A DNA stretch of 64,000 bases from Methanothrix sp. (GCF_030055635.1 NZ_JASFYM010000005.1:1-64000); one strand, 5' to 3'. Shown: positions 19,780 through 30,018, counted from the stretch's first letter. Made by a program: numbers and translations. Notes: generated from the letters alone by a model not told the origin.

Positions 19780-21810
19780 ATGAGGCTCATGCTATGTGCA
19801 ATCATGCTGCTTCTCGTCCTTCCGTCTGAGGGGCGCGTGATAAGGGTTGATGATGACGGAGACGCTGATTTCGCAAGCATCCAGGCGGCCCTTGCCATGG
19901 CAGAGGATGGCGATGTGATAGAGGTGCTGAGCGGTGTTTACGCGGAGAGCGTGAACATAACAAAGTCCATCAGTGTACGCGGAATCGACTCCGGAGAGGG
20001 CCTTCCTCTCCTGAACGGAGGCGGCCGGGATGGTTTTGTTGTCTCCTCGAATGGCGTTAATGTGAGCGGATTCATCATAACGAACGCGAGCGGGTGGGGA
20101 GCCGCTGGCATAAGAGTTCTCTCAGAGGACGCCCTCATATCCGGATGCAATGTTAGCGATTCGTTCACCGGAGTTCTCCTCCTCGGCGGTAATGGGTCTG
20201 CTGTTGATAACAACATAACAGGATGCCACTTCGCCGGAATCGTGGCCGCATCCTCTTATAATGCTTTGAGAATGAACAGGGTGCATGAGAACAACAATGC
20301 CGGCATACTTATTCTGAGTTCGAGCGGGAATCTCGTGGACGGCAATGATGCTAGCTACAACCTCGGAAGCGGGATAAAGGCCTACAGATCAAGCGATTGC
20401 GTCATAAGAAACAACACTGCATATACGAACGACTACGGCATAGTGCTATCCGAGTCTCATGGATGCGCTGTTGATGGCAACATCCTCGAGGACAACGATT
20501 ACGGCATATATCCATACCTCTCCTCCAGGAACACCATATCCAGAAACACCGCAAGGACGAACGACTACGCTGTGTACCTCTACAGCTCGTGGAACAACAG
20601 CATAACCGAGAACGACCTCAGGATGAACGATGCCTACGGGATTCTGATATACTATTCTGATAATAATACGATCTCATCGAATGATTTGAGATCGAACGAG
20701 ATCGGCGGGCTGAGCTTGAGGGGCTCAAGGAACAATACCATAAGCGGGAATGATATGGGCGGCAGCCCGCATTCGCTCCACATGGAGGACTCTGAGCACA
20801 ATATCGCAGAAGGAAACAGGATAAGCGGTGGCGAGACAGGAGTCATCCTTGAGAGGTCCATGAACAACACCCTCGCCGGAAACACGATCTCTGATATGCT
20901 CATAGGGATGTCGATCTCATCGGGCCGTGGGAATCTCGTTGCCGGGAATAACCTCACAGGATGCAGACTTGGAGTAGAGGCGAACGCCTCCCCAAGCACA
21001 GGCATATCAGCGAATACCATCGAGAGAGGCGATCTGTGCGTTCATCTCATCCGCTCCCCGGACTCCATGCTCAAGGGCAACACCCTCAGGCAGAGCAGCT
21101 CCGGTGTGATCGTCGAGGCGTCTGATGGTTTTGCGGCGATCGGGAACTCGTTCGATGGGGTGCCCAGAGCAATTCACATAACCGCATCCTCCGGATTCAG
21201 GATGTCCAACAGCAGCATAACCGGAGCCGATACCGCAATTCTCGTGAACGCCTCGAAGACTGGCGTTGTGGATGGCAACCGCATAGACAACGCAGCTGAG
21301 GGCATAAGGCTCCAGGCGGCATATGAAACAGAGATCTCCGGAAACCACGTCACAGGCGCGAGGAGCGGGATTCGCCTGGAAAATTCGAATGGAAACAAGA
21401 TCGAGAGGAACAACATCTCTAGATGCAACAGCGGAATTGTGCTCTCACGCTCCTGGAAGAACGTTCTGAGGATGAACATCATATCGCACAACAGCAACGG
21501 GCTGGCGCTAGATGAGGGCATGTACCCCATGGAGTCGAGCGAGAACCAGATCTACCTCAACAGCTTCGTTCAGAACAGAAACGATGTTGTTTCGTACATC
21601 TCGAGCAATTCCTGGAGCTCCCCCACAAGCATCCGGTACAGCTACCGAGGCAGGAGCTTCGAGAGCAGGATGGGCAACTACTGGCACGGCTGGGATGGGG
21701 AGGACAGGAACAGCGATGGGATACTGGACAGGGGCAAGAGCGTTGGCCTGGAGGACGATCCGTATCCGCTAGCTGAGCCTCCGGAGAGGTACACATTGAT
21801 GGGGTATTGA
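19780..21810 (+). CDS. Secreted NosD-like right-handed beta-helix protein
   Basis: 676 aa. Signal peptide MRLMLCAIMLLLVLPSEG, then IRVDDDGDADFASIQAALAMAEDGDVIEVLSGVYAE, the usual opening of pectate-lyase-like surface proteins of methanogens. The body has more than ten repeats of 22-24 residues with patterns such as NTISGNDMGG, NSITENDLRMNDAYGI and NTLAGNTISD, typical of NosD/CASH beta-helices. No membrane anchor is seen at the C-terminus, which ends with a DRNSDGILDRGKS acidic, dockerin-like calcium-binding look. It probably sits at or outside the cell wall. Function is unknown. Confidence 0.9.
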   Translation: MRLMLCAIMLLLVLPSEGRVIRVDDDGDADFASIQAALAMAEDGDVIEVLSGVYAESVNITKSISVRGIDSGEGLPLLNGGGRDGFVVSSNGVNVSGFIITNASGWGAAGIRVLSEDALISGCNVSDSFTGVLLLGGNGSAVDNNITGCHFAGIVAASSYNALRMNRVHENNNAGILILSSSGNLVDGNDASYNLGSGIKAYRSSDCVIRNNTAYTNDYGIVLSESHGCAVDGNILEDNDYGIYPYLSSRNTISRNTARTNDYAVYLYSSWNNSITENDLRMNDAYGILIYYSDNNTISSNDLRSNEIGGLSLRGSRNNTISGNDMGGSPHSLHMEDSEHNIAEGNRISGGETGVILERSMNNTLAGNTISDMLIGMSISSGRGNLVAGNNLTGCRLGVEANASPSTGISANTIERGDLCVHLIRSPDSMLKGNTLRQSSSGVIVEASDGFAAIGNSFDGVPRAIHITASSGFRMSNSSITGADTAILVNASKTGVVDGNRIDNAAEGIRLQAAYETEISGNHVTGARSGIRLENSNGNKIERNNISRCNSGIVLSRSWKNVLRMNIISHNSNGLALDEGMYPMESSENQIYLNSFVQNRNDVVSYISSNSWSSPTSIRYSYRGRSFESRMGNYWHGWDGEDRNSDGILDRGKSVGLEDDPYPLAEPPERYTLMGY

Positions 21811-21863
21811 ATGTACTCATCACATCTTCGACGCATCTGTTGAGGCTTGAGAAGAATCCCCAC

Positions 21864-22445
21864 TCACGGGAAAGAGGCGGCCAGATGCTCCTCTAGCCGC
21901 TTCATGGCCGCGATCTCCCTAGGTCCTCCACACCTCTGCACTATTCTCCTGAGCTTTCTTATCTCCTCGAGGTAGGAATCCACACGTAGCGCGTTGTACC
22001 TTGTAGCTGCAATTGCAGCCTCGATCACGCATGATACACCGCGGTTGATGGCGCGAAAATCCTTTCTGATGACCTCTCCCCTGACGAACTCGAGCTCTGG
22101 CATGATTATGTCTGTCCTGTAGGGGCTGCACCGGAAGAGCGCCCATGACTCGGCGTCCCTTAAAGTCAGCACTCCATCTCTTCTTAGAAAGCACCCCTCT
22201 CCTAGATCAGACATAGCGGCCTCCACGAATATCATCGGGTCATGGGTTACGTTTGCCACAAGCTGGCCGGTGGCGAGGACGTTCTCATATGTGTGCGTCC
22301 CGAGAAACAGACGGACCGTTATGCTTTCTCCTCTTATTATCCCTATGGGTGCTGCATTCGGCACGCCGTCACGCTCGGTTGTGACTATGACCTCGTTTAT
22401 GCCTGGAAGTATGCCAAGCTCATCAAGAATAGCATCTGTATCCAT
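21864..22445 (-). CDS. DUF447 family protein (FMN-binding-like)
   Basis: 193 aa. The sequence GINEVIVTTERDGVPNAAPIGIIRGESITVRLFLGTHTYENVLATGQLVANVTHDP matches the archaeal DUF447 family, which has a split-barrel fold related to flavin reductases. A helical C-terminus follows (INRGVSCVIEAAIAATRYNAL). It is the last gene of the marker 9 operon, 9 bp after the CitG-like gene. Relatives of DUF447 and of CitG-like genes occur in tetrahydromethanopterin gene sets of methylotrophs, as I recall, so a cofactor role is possible but unproven. Confidence 0.8.
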   Translation of the reverse strand: MDTDAILDELGILPGINEVIVTTERDGVPNAAPIGIIRGESITVRLFLGTHTYENVLATGQLVANVTHDPMIFVEAAMSDLGEGCFLRRDGVLTLRDAESWALFRCSPYRTDIIMPELEFVRGEVIRKDFRAINRGVSCVIEAAIAATRYNALRVDSYLEEIRKLRRIVQRCGGPREIAAMKRLEEHLAASFP

Positions 22446-22454
22446 TGTATCTCC

Positions 22455-23321
22455 TCAGAACCTCAGGCCCCTCATCAGCGCGATAAATAAAGATGATGCT
22501 ATCAGGTCAGCTGTGGAGCCAGGGTTGATGTCCCTCGAGATCAGCACCCTGTCCATCTCCATGGCGCTCGAGATGACATCATGAGATCTAAGAGCGGCGC
22601 CTGCCATCCTGGAGACCTCCAGAGCGACATCGATCCCGAATTTGGAAGCCACAAGGCTGTCCGGCTCTTCTGAGAGCGCGGTCATGTAAGTGAGAACAAC
22701 ACCTCTGTTCAGCCCGTGCCTAGGAATCATCTCGCAGAGAGCATCCGCGAGCTCGAAGCTCCTCGAGAATCCGGTGGCCCACTCCCTAGCTATCAGATCG
22801 TGCCCTTGGGAGATGCGCATGAGATCTATAAGCCGCATGCCTCTCGCTGCGATCTCATCAACAGCTTTCGGATCCTTCAGGCTCATCTCATTAACATCAG
22901 CCGCCCTGGCACCTGCGAGCTCGAACGCTCTGTAAAAGCAGATCGAATCCTCCACAGTGGTCGATTCCACAACTCTGAGTATCTCCGATCTTAGCGGTCC
23001 GGGCCTGGATGCTGCAGATGCGAGCGGTATGAGCAGGACAATCTCACCGAAGTGCGTGTTCCCCTTCAGCCCCCACTCGCGCCATGCGGAGACCGTATCT
23101 AAAATAAGCTTGCCTATATCCGAGGCGCCAGATGCAGCCTTCCTGAATGAAGGGTATGATAACACCGCGCTCGCGACGAAGTGGCTGAAGCTCACGTCCT
23201 CGTAATCATGGCACCTGTCGACATTTCCGGGCTTCGGGCTCGAGGAGAGCTCCAGCAGCATGGCCATCTGGGCCAGCTGGGCGATCCTGTCCGGATCCAT
23301 GATGTTCATCTCAATCTTCAT
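22455..23321 (-). CDS. CitG-like triphosphoribosyl-dephospho-CoA synthase family protein
   Basis: About 288 aa. The CitG/MdcB signature is present: SSPKPGNVDRCHDYEDVSFSHFVASA near residue 25, GLKGNTHFGEIVLLIPLA near 85, and DVNEMSLKDP. Bacterial CitG makes the prosthetic group of citrate lyase, which this organism is not expected to have, so the archaeal protein probably joins an adenosine or nucleotide compound to a pentose phosphate in cofactor synthesis (inference). It starts just after the marker 9 stop and is followed by DUF447, all on one strand. ATGs at 23321, 23309 and 23300 are all possible starts. Confidence 0.8.
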   Translation of the reverse strand: MKIEMNIMDPDRIAQLAQMAMLLELSSSPKPGNVDRCHDYEDVSFSHFVASAVLSYPSFRKAASGASDIGKLILDTVSAWREWGLKGNTHFGEIVLLIPLASAASRPGPLRSEILRVVESTTVEDSICFYRAFELAGARAADVNEMSLKDPKAVDEIAARGMRLIDLMRISQGHDLIAREWATGFSRSFELADALCEMIPRHGLNRGVVLTYMTALSEEPDSLVASKFGIDVALEVSRMAGAALRSHDVISSAMEMDRVLISRDINPGSTADLIASSLFIALMRGLRF

Positions 23322-23357
23322 CTCATTACACGGTAGCTGAGGGCTGCACACGTGCAT

Positions 23358-24311
23358 TCAACGCAGCAGCCCCTCAGCGACCCCTCTCTTCAGGATCATG
23401 TACTCCTTCGGCGTCAGCCCTGCTCTTCTGAGGGCCGCGTCCCTCATGTAGCAGGGTTTTGTTATCTTGCAGCACCATATCAGGCTGCCGAAGCACGTCC
23501 CATCTCCCTTTTCGAGAGGAGTTCCTCTCGCAAGATCGAGCTTCCGCCGCACGAACTCCTCTGGCGTTATTCCAAGCCTCTTCAGGGCGCCATGAACAGG
23601 GCATGGCTTGACCGGAGGGCAGCAGAACGCAAGGCCTCGCAGGTCGCCGCCGGCGCATATGTGCTTCGGGGCATTGTACCATCCTGTGATATCCTCAAAC
23701 TTCCTGAGGGCGGAGGATAGCCATCTCGCAAACTCCTCGTCTGTGGTTTTGCTGAGCGAGATCACATCCGCGCCCATTGAGAGCAGGCGCTTCGCATCTT
23801 CGAAGGATCTAACATCAGAGAGGGCCATTATTCCTGGACCTCTGGCATCTGAGATGCTCCTCAGAATCGATGTTGCATATCCATCACAGCCTCTCAGATC
23901 GAGGTGGATCAGATCCAGCCCTGCGGATCTCAGACTCTTGATCGCACCAGGGTTAGATTTGGGGAGCACAGCCGACGGAGAGATGCGAAGAGAGGTTGCG
24001 GCGCCGGCGGATTTGATCAGCCTCAGCAGGCCGCATGTTCTTATGAGATCCATGGCATCCCTATCAGAGAGATCGATCTCGATGATGGCATGCATCCTGG
24101 CTGCGATCCTTGAGGCCTCCATGAGCCCCTCAGGGGATGCTGATCTGAATGACAGCACAGCCGGCACACCTGCATCTCTGACGAGCGCCTCGATGTCATC
24201 TCTCTCCTCTACGCCCTCAAGGACTGCAAGACCCACATCCGGCGGGCAAGCGTTTCCATGGCATACCATGGCCACAGGGCTCTTCAGAGATGCATACCCT
24301 ATTTTCAGCAT
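23358..24311 (-). CDS. Methanogenesis marker protein 9
   Basis: 317 aa. The first 235 residues look like a TIM barrel of the dihydroorotate-dehydrogenase kind (LDLIHLDLRGCDGYATSI, IMALSDVRSFEDAKRLLSMGADVISLS). The C-terminal 80 residues hold a dense cysteine region (CAGG, FCCPPVKPCPVHGALKRLG, GTCFGSLIWCCKITKPC), which fits the marker 9 family found only in methanogens. The paired CCxxxxPC motifs probably bind iron-sulfur clusters. It leads an operon with a CitG-like gene and DUF447. Its true role is not known to me. Confidence 0.85.
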   Translation of the reverse strand: MLKIGYASLKSPVAMVCHGNACPPDVGLAVLEGVEERDDIEALVRDAGVPAVLSFRSASPEGLMEASRIAARMHAIIEIDLSDRDAMDLIRTCGLLRLIKSAGAATSLRISPSAVLPKSNPGAIKSLRSAGLDLIHLDLRGCDGYATSILRSISDARGPGIMALSDVRSFEDAKRLLSMGADVISLSKTTDEEFARWLSSALRKFEDITGWYNAPKHICAGGDLRGLAFCCPPVKPCPVHGALKRLGITPEEFVRRKLDLARGTPLEKGDGTCFGSLIWCCKITKPCYMRDAALRRAGLTPKEYMILKRGVAEGLLR

Positions 24312-24980
24312 CGATATCCTCGAATATGACCAGGGATATCAGCCTTTCGATGAATCATCTATTAACCCGAAGAATCAGATGCGCATTTTGCGGGCTCAAT
24401 AGATCGCTCTTGGGATCGAGGCACTGAATGAGAAATCTGGTTGCGCACTCGAACAGCTGAACGATTCTGCGTATTCGTGAGCCATGAACAGGATATCCAT
24501 GAGTCCGGCTGGACTGAGTGCTGCGGATTTACCATGAGAGCACGACATGGAAGGGTTGACCTTCCTTGTCGGGGTGTTTGGACGAAACCAACCCGCATCT
24601 CAAACGCTCTCATCCTTTTGGCACGCCTCTAATGTCGCATGCAGCGTTTCAATGATCCGAATACATGACCAGAAACCGGAGATATTTGTATAATGGATCA
24701 CAGATCCTGTGATATCACATGCTTTCGACCTCAACGATACCGGTAGACGATCCTTCATGCTTATCTGCCAGACCGCTGGATCCATGGAGAGACCGGAGCG
24801 CAAAAACGACCTCGCGAACATCTCGGGTTCAGCGGTTCGCATGATGCCACACGGGCTCTTCGGACGATCGATGTCTGGCGATCCTCTCGGCATTATGACC
24901 AGACACAGAATCAACCTCAGATGGGGATCCTGAATGTACACAGAACATGGCAATCTTTTGTATCTTGAGCATCATTTGTC
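24312..24980. other. Gene-poor intergenic stretch
   Basis: About 670 bp holding MITE copy D and no convincing gene. Open frames at 24600-24953 have no good start signal and no recognisable family. Confidence 0.4.
24439..24670. mobile_element. MITE-like element, copy D (longer variant)
   Basis: The left end GGTTGCGCACTCGAACAGCT and the right end (reverse: GGTCATGTATTCGGATCATT) match the family. The first 90 bp resemble copy E closely (GAACGATTCTGCGTATTCG, GGACTGAGTGCTGCGGATTT). At 232 bp it is twice the usual size. The flanks AGAAATCT and AGAAACCG agree in 6 of 8 bases, perhaps a worn duplication. Confidence 0.6.
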
Positions 24981-25005
24981 AGATAACATTATAAAAATTA
25001 TCTGT
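24979..25005 (+). promoter_or_regulatory. TATA box inside an inverted repeat, upstream of the giant surface protein
   Basis: CAGATAA and TTATCTG form a 7-bp inverted repeat around CATTATAAAAA. A TATA box framed by an inverted repeat is a plausible place for repression. The leader to the ATG at 25165 would be about 140 nt long. Confidence 0.45.
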
Positions 25006-25114
25006 CAATGTTTACAGAGTTCGGAAAGGGTTAAATGCTGATCATTGCCAGTTCTATTTGCATGGGGATGTAATTTCATAGTGTTTGTGTGATATGATTA
25101 TCTAAAAACGGTAA

Positions 25115-25136
25115 ATCTGCCTGTAACAGGGCAGAT
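25115..25136 (+). promoter_or_regulatory. Leader hairpin before the giant surface protein
   Basis: ATCTGC, CTG, TAA, CAG, G, GCAGAT folds into a 9-bp stem with one bulged G. It ends about 10 nt before the AGGAGGTG ribosome-binding site (25147-25154), so it could influence translation. Confidence 0.4.
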
Positions 25137-25164
25137 GATGCAACTCAGGAGGTGGGGTGACATC

Positions 25165-28100
25165 ATGTGTGTCTACAGGGCCAGATCTGAAAATAAAACA
25201 TTATTTAAAAAATTAATTTTTGATAGTTCTTGTCTGTATCTTTATGCGTGTTTTAAGACCATTCATATAATTACTATCATCATAGTCGCATGTCTCTGTG
25301 TTGCATTACATTTATCTTCAGGATCATCAGCCGGAAATACTTCATCTGTTTATACAGTTGACAGTATAGCTCAGGATTTATACGAACCTCTCGGAGGCAG
25401 CGCTGAGCTGACGGTCATTGTGGAGCCGGATTCTAGAAGAACCATAGGCGATGTGGTCGTCTTCTCTGTGAGGCTTGAGCTGTGTGAGGATGTTAATGAA
25501 CTTTCAATCAAAGATCTCCTCCCCTCGGGTCTCAATTACATCAAATGTGTGGGTGACATCCCCTCGCCGGCGCGCCCTGACAGCAGGACTCTGATATGGA
25601 ATCTTGGGGATAAGGAACGGGGTGAGGTCGTCTTTGAGGTTCATGCGGTTGTCAGGAACACCATCACAAACCAGAATGGCACGGTGCTTCTGAACAGAGT
25701 TGAGGCCACGTGGAAGGACTCGATGGGGACGATATGCTCAACAAACACTACCGCATCGATCACCATCACAGAGCCCGACATGAAGATCACCCTGAGCTCG
25801 AACAGAACGAACGTTCATGCGGGATACATCATCGAGCAGGTCGTGACCCTGAGGAACACGGGATCAAGTGATGCGTATGATGTCAACCTGACAGTGATGA
25901 TTGCGGAGGGGCTTGAGTTGCAGAGCACGAATCCTGAGGTGGCCGTTAACGGGAGAAGCATATCATGCACCTATGACATAATTCCCGCTGGGGCTGCTGA
26001 AACCCTGCGACTTGTTCTCAGGGTGAGAAACACGGTGGTATCAGGGGAGAGTTTGAGCACCGGAGCCTCTGTGACCTGGACGAGCCAGCCTGGGGAGGAT
26101 CCCAATGAGCGGTGGGGTGGCGGGACGAGTCTCAATAACTATGATGAAACTGCATCTGCGAAGATCACGGTATCAGGAGACGTTAGCATATCCAAGACGC
26201 CGGATACGAACAGGAGCTGTGCCATTGGAGACTCTGTGACGTACAAGATCCACCTGAACCTCCCGGGAGCCATCCTCAGGGATGTGGTCATCACGGATAT
26301 GCTCCCCTCTGGCACAACCTACGATCCGTCTAGCCTGAGGACCGGTGGATTCACTCCGAATGACATCCAGATACATGATAACAACACGCTTGTCCTCTAC
26401 TTCGGCGATCTGAACAACACGGAAGATAACGATATGGACATCTGGTACAGCGTGATCGTCGCGAACCGGAGGGAGAACAGAAACGGTGTTTTCCTCATCC
26501 CAGGAGCAGCCAGGATAACATGGAAGAGCTACGATGGCTCATCGAGACAGAGAACCGACAGCAGGGCAGGGAGCATAGAGGTCGTGGAGCCGCTGCTTGC
26601 CGTGGAGAAGCACGCTCCATCATATGCGATCGTGGGAGATGCAGTGACGTTCACGCTGTCGATATCTCACGATACAACGAGCAGATCTGATGCGTATGAT
26701 GCTCTCCTCGTTGATACCATACCCGAGGGTGCGAGACTCGCCGGTATCAACACGAGCCGGCCGGTGGGCTTCGAGCAGGTAGGCAGAGATCTGGTGTGGT
26801 CCCTTCAGAGATTGGGGATAGGTGAATCCCTCACAGTAACATACACGATTCTTGTGGGCACCACAGGCAGCATTGGAGGTGCTGCAAGGCTCTACTGGTC
26901 GAGCAGGGAGGGGGACGACCCGAACGAGAGATCAGGGCGCTGGAACGATCTCGACTCCTACAACAGAACCGCAGAGGCTTATGTTGCTGTGGAGAACATG
27001 AGCATAAGATGCGAGCCTGAGGGGCCTGTGAGGAGGAGCTTTGGGGAGGAACTCGTGATTCGCTTTTACGGTGAGCTTCCCTCCCTCAGGGATGCGTGGA
27101 TGAACCTGAGTCTTCGGGGCTTGAAGCACAATGCATCCAGCCTGATGATGAGCTTCGATCCGCTGGAGGAGGTCATCCGCGAGGATCAGATGTGCTGGTA
27201 CCTCGGGGATATCCGGGCCATGACTGTGGAGCTCTTATTGAGATCAACCGTCGATGATCATGAGCCCGGGGCGGTCCTGGAGCTGAGCTGGCTCTCGAAT
27301 AACGTTAGAAGATCCATATCAGTGGCGACAGGGCCGGTGGAGATCGCCGAGCCAGAGCTGGCCGTGACGAAGACGCCGGCTCTGAAGAGCCTGGCGAGAG
27401 GCGGTACAGTGAGGTGCTCTGTGAGGATCGACCACTCGCCGGAGAGCAGATGCGACGCCTGGAATGTGGTTCTGAGGGAGAGCATTCCTCCTGGAGTGGG
27501 GATCCTGCCGGATAGCGTGAGAACGTTTCCAGATAGGGGGAATGTTGAGATCGGTGTGGACTCACTTCTGTGGAGGATCGGAAGGCTGGAGCCCGGAGAG
27601 AGCGCATCGCTGGAGTACGACGCTGTGGCGCTCTCCGACGGTCACTTTATTTCAGAGTCGAGACTCGCATGGTCGAGCGCTGAAAGCGGAGGGCGTAATT
27701 ACAGCGCATCTGCATCATCCGAGCTCATCGTCGGATCATCATACCTGAGCGTGGATGCGCCGGAGACTGCATGCGGTTTTGTGAACTACACGGTCCACTA
27801 CAGAAACATCGGTGAGAGGGATATCAGGGGTGCTGTTCTCAAGGCACGATATGATCCGCATCTCCAGTTCGTATCATCAAGCCCGCTGCCGTGCACCCCT
27901 GACGGAAGCATCTGGTCAGGGTGTGCGCTTCCGGATGTGCTTCATCCCGGAGATGAGGGCGTCATAAGAATCGTCACCAAAGCTGGAAGGGCTGCGAACG
28001 GGACATCTGTGGAGACCTCATTTACAATGTCGTTCGAGGGGCATGATGAGAATGCATCCGCCAGAACGGTTCTGATCTCCCCGCAGCTCTCCATCAATGC

Positions 28101-30018
28101 AACAGGATCTCCCCAGCGCGTTAGAAGTGGTGAAACTCTGATCTACACAGTCAGGTACAGAAATACAGGAGCCACGAAGGCGACTAACGTAACCCTCAGA
28201 GCCCTGCTATCCTCCAACGTGCGCATCATCAGCGCTATCCCCATGCCGGTCGCCTCCACGGGCGGAGAGAGCCTCTGGTCAGAGAGCACTCTGATGCCTG
28301 GAGATGAGAGAACGATAAGCATCAGCGCTCTCGTGGAGGGAGAAGATGTGGTTAGGGCAATCTTCACCCTGGAGAGCTCAGAGTCGCTGCCGGTATCTGC
28401 AGAGGTATCCACGTATGTTCATGCCCCAAAGAAAGAGATCTCTGTCACAAAACGGTCGTCGTGCACAGAGTGCAGGCGCGGCGAGAAGATAGAGTATGAG
28501 ATCAGGGTTTGCAACCCGTCTGATGCAGATCTCAGTGACATCACTGTGAAGGATATCCCGGATCCGGGATTCATAATACAGAATGCAGATCCTGCACCTG
28601 CTCCAGATGGCATGTGGCATATCGACCGTCTCCGTGCTGGTGAGTGCACTGCGATAAGAATCAGCGGGATCCTTCCCAGGAGCGAGATGCACTTCGATAT
28701 GGCAGGGAGTGTTGTGGGGATGGGGTTCACCAGGACATACAGGGAGTGCACGTCTGGCTTCGAGGGGGCTGCGCTGCGCAACTGCGTACAGGCCTTCTCC
28801 GGGAATCTCTCTGCGGGTGACTGCGTCACAGTGTGGATTGCAGCCGAGAGCGGAGCAGAGCTCCGGATGAGAGAGCACGGCAGCGGATCCCTACGCTCGC
28901 AGGAGGGGATGTCCATAAGCACAGAAAACCAATCCATCAGGATCTCGAGATCCCAGGCATCGGAGAGCGGTATGTACGAAGGCGATGTCTACAGAAGGGC
29001 TGTTGCGCTTGTCTCTCCATGGAGCGATTACTTCGAGATCTCGAACAGAGCCACACACGGGGGCATGAGGTCGTTCTCCAGGGCTGACAGGGAGATCAGC
29101 AGCATCGCTGCCATTGCAGATTCCAACGGCACTGTGGTCTCTCTTGAGAGGGATCTCACCGGATCCGGCAGCATTCTCGCGGAGAAGCTCTCGAACATCA
29201 CAGGGGCGCTGAGTGCGCATGATCATCACTCTGGCATATCGAACATATCAGTGCGGTTTGAGGAGCACGGGGAGTACGGGAGCTACGTTCATTCCTACCT
29301 AGGGAACGGCACGCTTGTATCCGCCCTGAGTTATGGATCGCTGTCGCTTCACACCTCTGGCTCCGGAATATACATCTCGGAGGGATCGATTAGCTGCGGA
29401 TCCATCAAAGAGAGATTGAGCGCTGAGGGCAGCTCTGGATGGCGCTCTGGTGCCTGGATCAGGGGTTTGCAGAGCATAAGTGAGGAGTACTCCGGATCGA
29501 GGATCGAGAAGGACACTGTGCTCACATCCAGAGGGCTTGAGACAAGCGTGAACTTCTCCGGAATGGCATTCACCGACACACACCTCATGGAATCTCATCT
29601 GAGCGATATCTACATCGGAAACTACACGATGCGGAGAAGCATCAGCCTGCCTGCCTCGCACAGATACGGAACGCCGCACATCAGCATCTCCGCGGACGCA
29701 TACATGGAGAGATCTGACGTCATGCGTCTCACCTTGAAAATACAGAACGACGGGATCAGGGATCTCTCTCCTGTGCACATCACAGCCGCGGTTCCGAATG
29801 GATCGAGGGTTCTGGGCGTGTATCCGGTGCCTGAGATCAGAAACGATCTGCTGATGTGGAGGCTGGATGTGCTGAGAGCCGGTGACTCTCTCGTTATAAC
29901 TCTGAGGCTTGATGTGAGGGATGCCCTGCGCAGAGACATTCCTGTCAGGGCTGCAGGTGGATTTGATGGGCGATGGGTTTATGCTATGAACAGAACATCC
30001 TTGCAGTGCTGCAGTTAG
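25165..30018 (+). CDS. Giant secreted surface protein with DUF11-type repeats
   Basis: About 1617 aa. A basic N-terminus and hydrophobic stretch (HIITIIIVACLCVALHLSSGSSA, ending near residue 50) form a long signal. Then follow about seven beta-sandwich repeats of the DUF11 type, marked by ITEPDMKITLSSNRTNVHAG, VTLRNTGSSDAYDVNLTV, ITDMLPSGTTYDPSSL and IPEGARLAGI. From about residue 1200 a different, Ser- and His-rich part occurs, and a final DUF11-like unit closes the protein. No C-terminal membrane anchor is visible. The start at 25165 is set by AGGAGGTG at 25147-25154. Its end overlaps the convergent endoQ gene by 4 bp. Confidence 0.88.
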   Translation: MCVYRARSENKTLFKKLIFDSSCLYLYACFKTIHIITIIIVACLCVALHLSSGSSAGNTSSVYTVDSIAQDLYEPLGGSAELTVIVEPDSRRTIGDVVVFSVRLELCEDVNELSIKDLLPSGLNYIKCVGDIPSPARPDSRTLIWNLGDKERGEVVFEVHAVVRNTITNQNGTVLLNRVEATWKDSMGTICSTNTTASITITEPDMKITLSSNRTNVHAGYIIEQVVTLRNTGSSDAYDVNLTVMIAEGLELQSTNPEVAVNGRSISCTYDIIPAGAAETLRLVLRVRNTVVSGESLSTGASVTWTSQPGEDPNERWGGGTSLNNYDETASAKITVSGDVSISKTPDTNRSCAIGDSVTYKIHLNLPGAILRDVVITDMLPSGTTYDPSSLRTGGFTPNDIQIHDNNTLVLYFGDLNNTEDNDMDIWYSVIVANRRENRNGVFLIPGAARITWKSYDGSSRQRTDSRAGSIEVVEPLLAVEKHAPSYAIVGDAVTFTLSISHDTTSRSDAYDALLVDTIPEGARLAGINTSRPVGFEQVGRDLVWSLQRLGIGESLTVTYTILVGTTGSIGGAARLYWSSREGDDPNERSGRWNDLDSYNRTAEAYVAVENMSIRCEPEGPVRRSFGEELVIRFYGELPSLRDAWMNLSLRGLKHNASSLMMSFDPLEEVIREDQMCWYLGDIRAMTVELLLRSTVDDHEPGAVLELSWLSNNVRRSISVATGPVEIAEPELAVTKTPALKSLARGGTVRCSVRIDHSPESRCDAWNVVLRESIPPGVGILPDSVRTFPDRGNVEIGVDSLLWRIGRLEPGESASLEYDAVALSDGHFISESRLAWSSAESGGRNYSASASSELIVGSSYLSVDAPETACGFVNYTVHYRNIGERDIRGAVLKARYDPHLQFVSSSPLPCTPDGSIWSGCALPDVLHPGDEGVIRIVTKAGRAANGTSVETSFTMSFEGHDENASARTVLISPQLSINATGSPQRVRSGETLIYTVRYRNTGATKATNVTLRALLSSNVRIISAIPMPVASTGGESLWSESTLMPGDERTISISALVEGEDVVRAIFTLESSESLPVSAEVSTYVHAPKKEISVTKRSSCTECRRGEKIEYEIRVCNPSDADLSDITVKDIPDPGFIIQNADPAPAPDGMWHIDRLRAGECTAIRISGILPRSEMHFDMAGSVVGMGFTRTYRECTSGFEGAALRNCVQAFSGNLSAGDCVTVWIAAESGAELRMREHGSGSLRSQEGMSISTENQSIRISRSQASESGMYEGDVYRRAVALVSPWSDYFEISNRATHGGMRSFSRADREISSIAAIADSNGTVVSLERDLTGSGSILAEKLSNITGALSAHDHHSGISNISVRFEEHGEYGSYVHSYLGNGTLVSALSYGSLSLHTSGSGIYISEGSISCGSIKERLSAEGSSGWRSGAWIRGLQSISEEYSGSRIEKDTVLTSRGLETSVNFSGMAFTDTHLMESHLSDIYIGNYTMRRSISLPASHRYGTPHISISADAYMERSDVMRLTLKIQNDGIRDLSPVHITAAVPNGSRVLGVYPVPEIRNDLLMWRLDVLRAGDSLVITLRLDVRDALRRDIPVRAAGGFDGRWVYAMNRTSLQCCS

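Noticed and set aside
24600-24953. 117-residue frame on the minus strand
   Set aside because: It overlaps MITE copy D, has no start signal and no recognisable fold.
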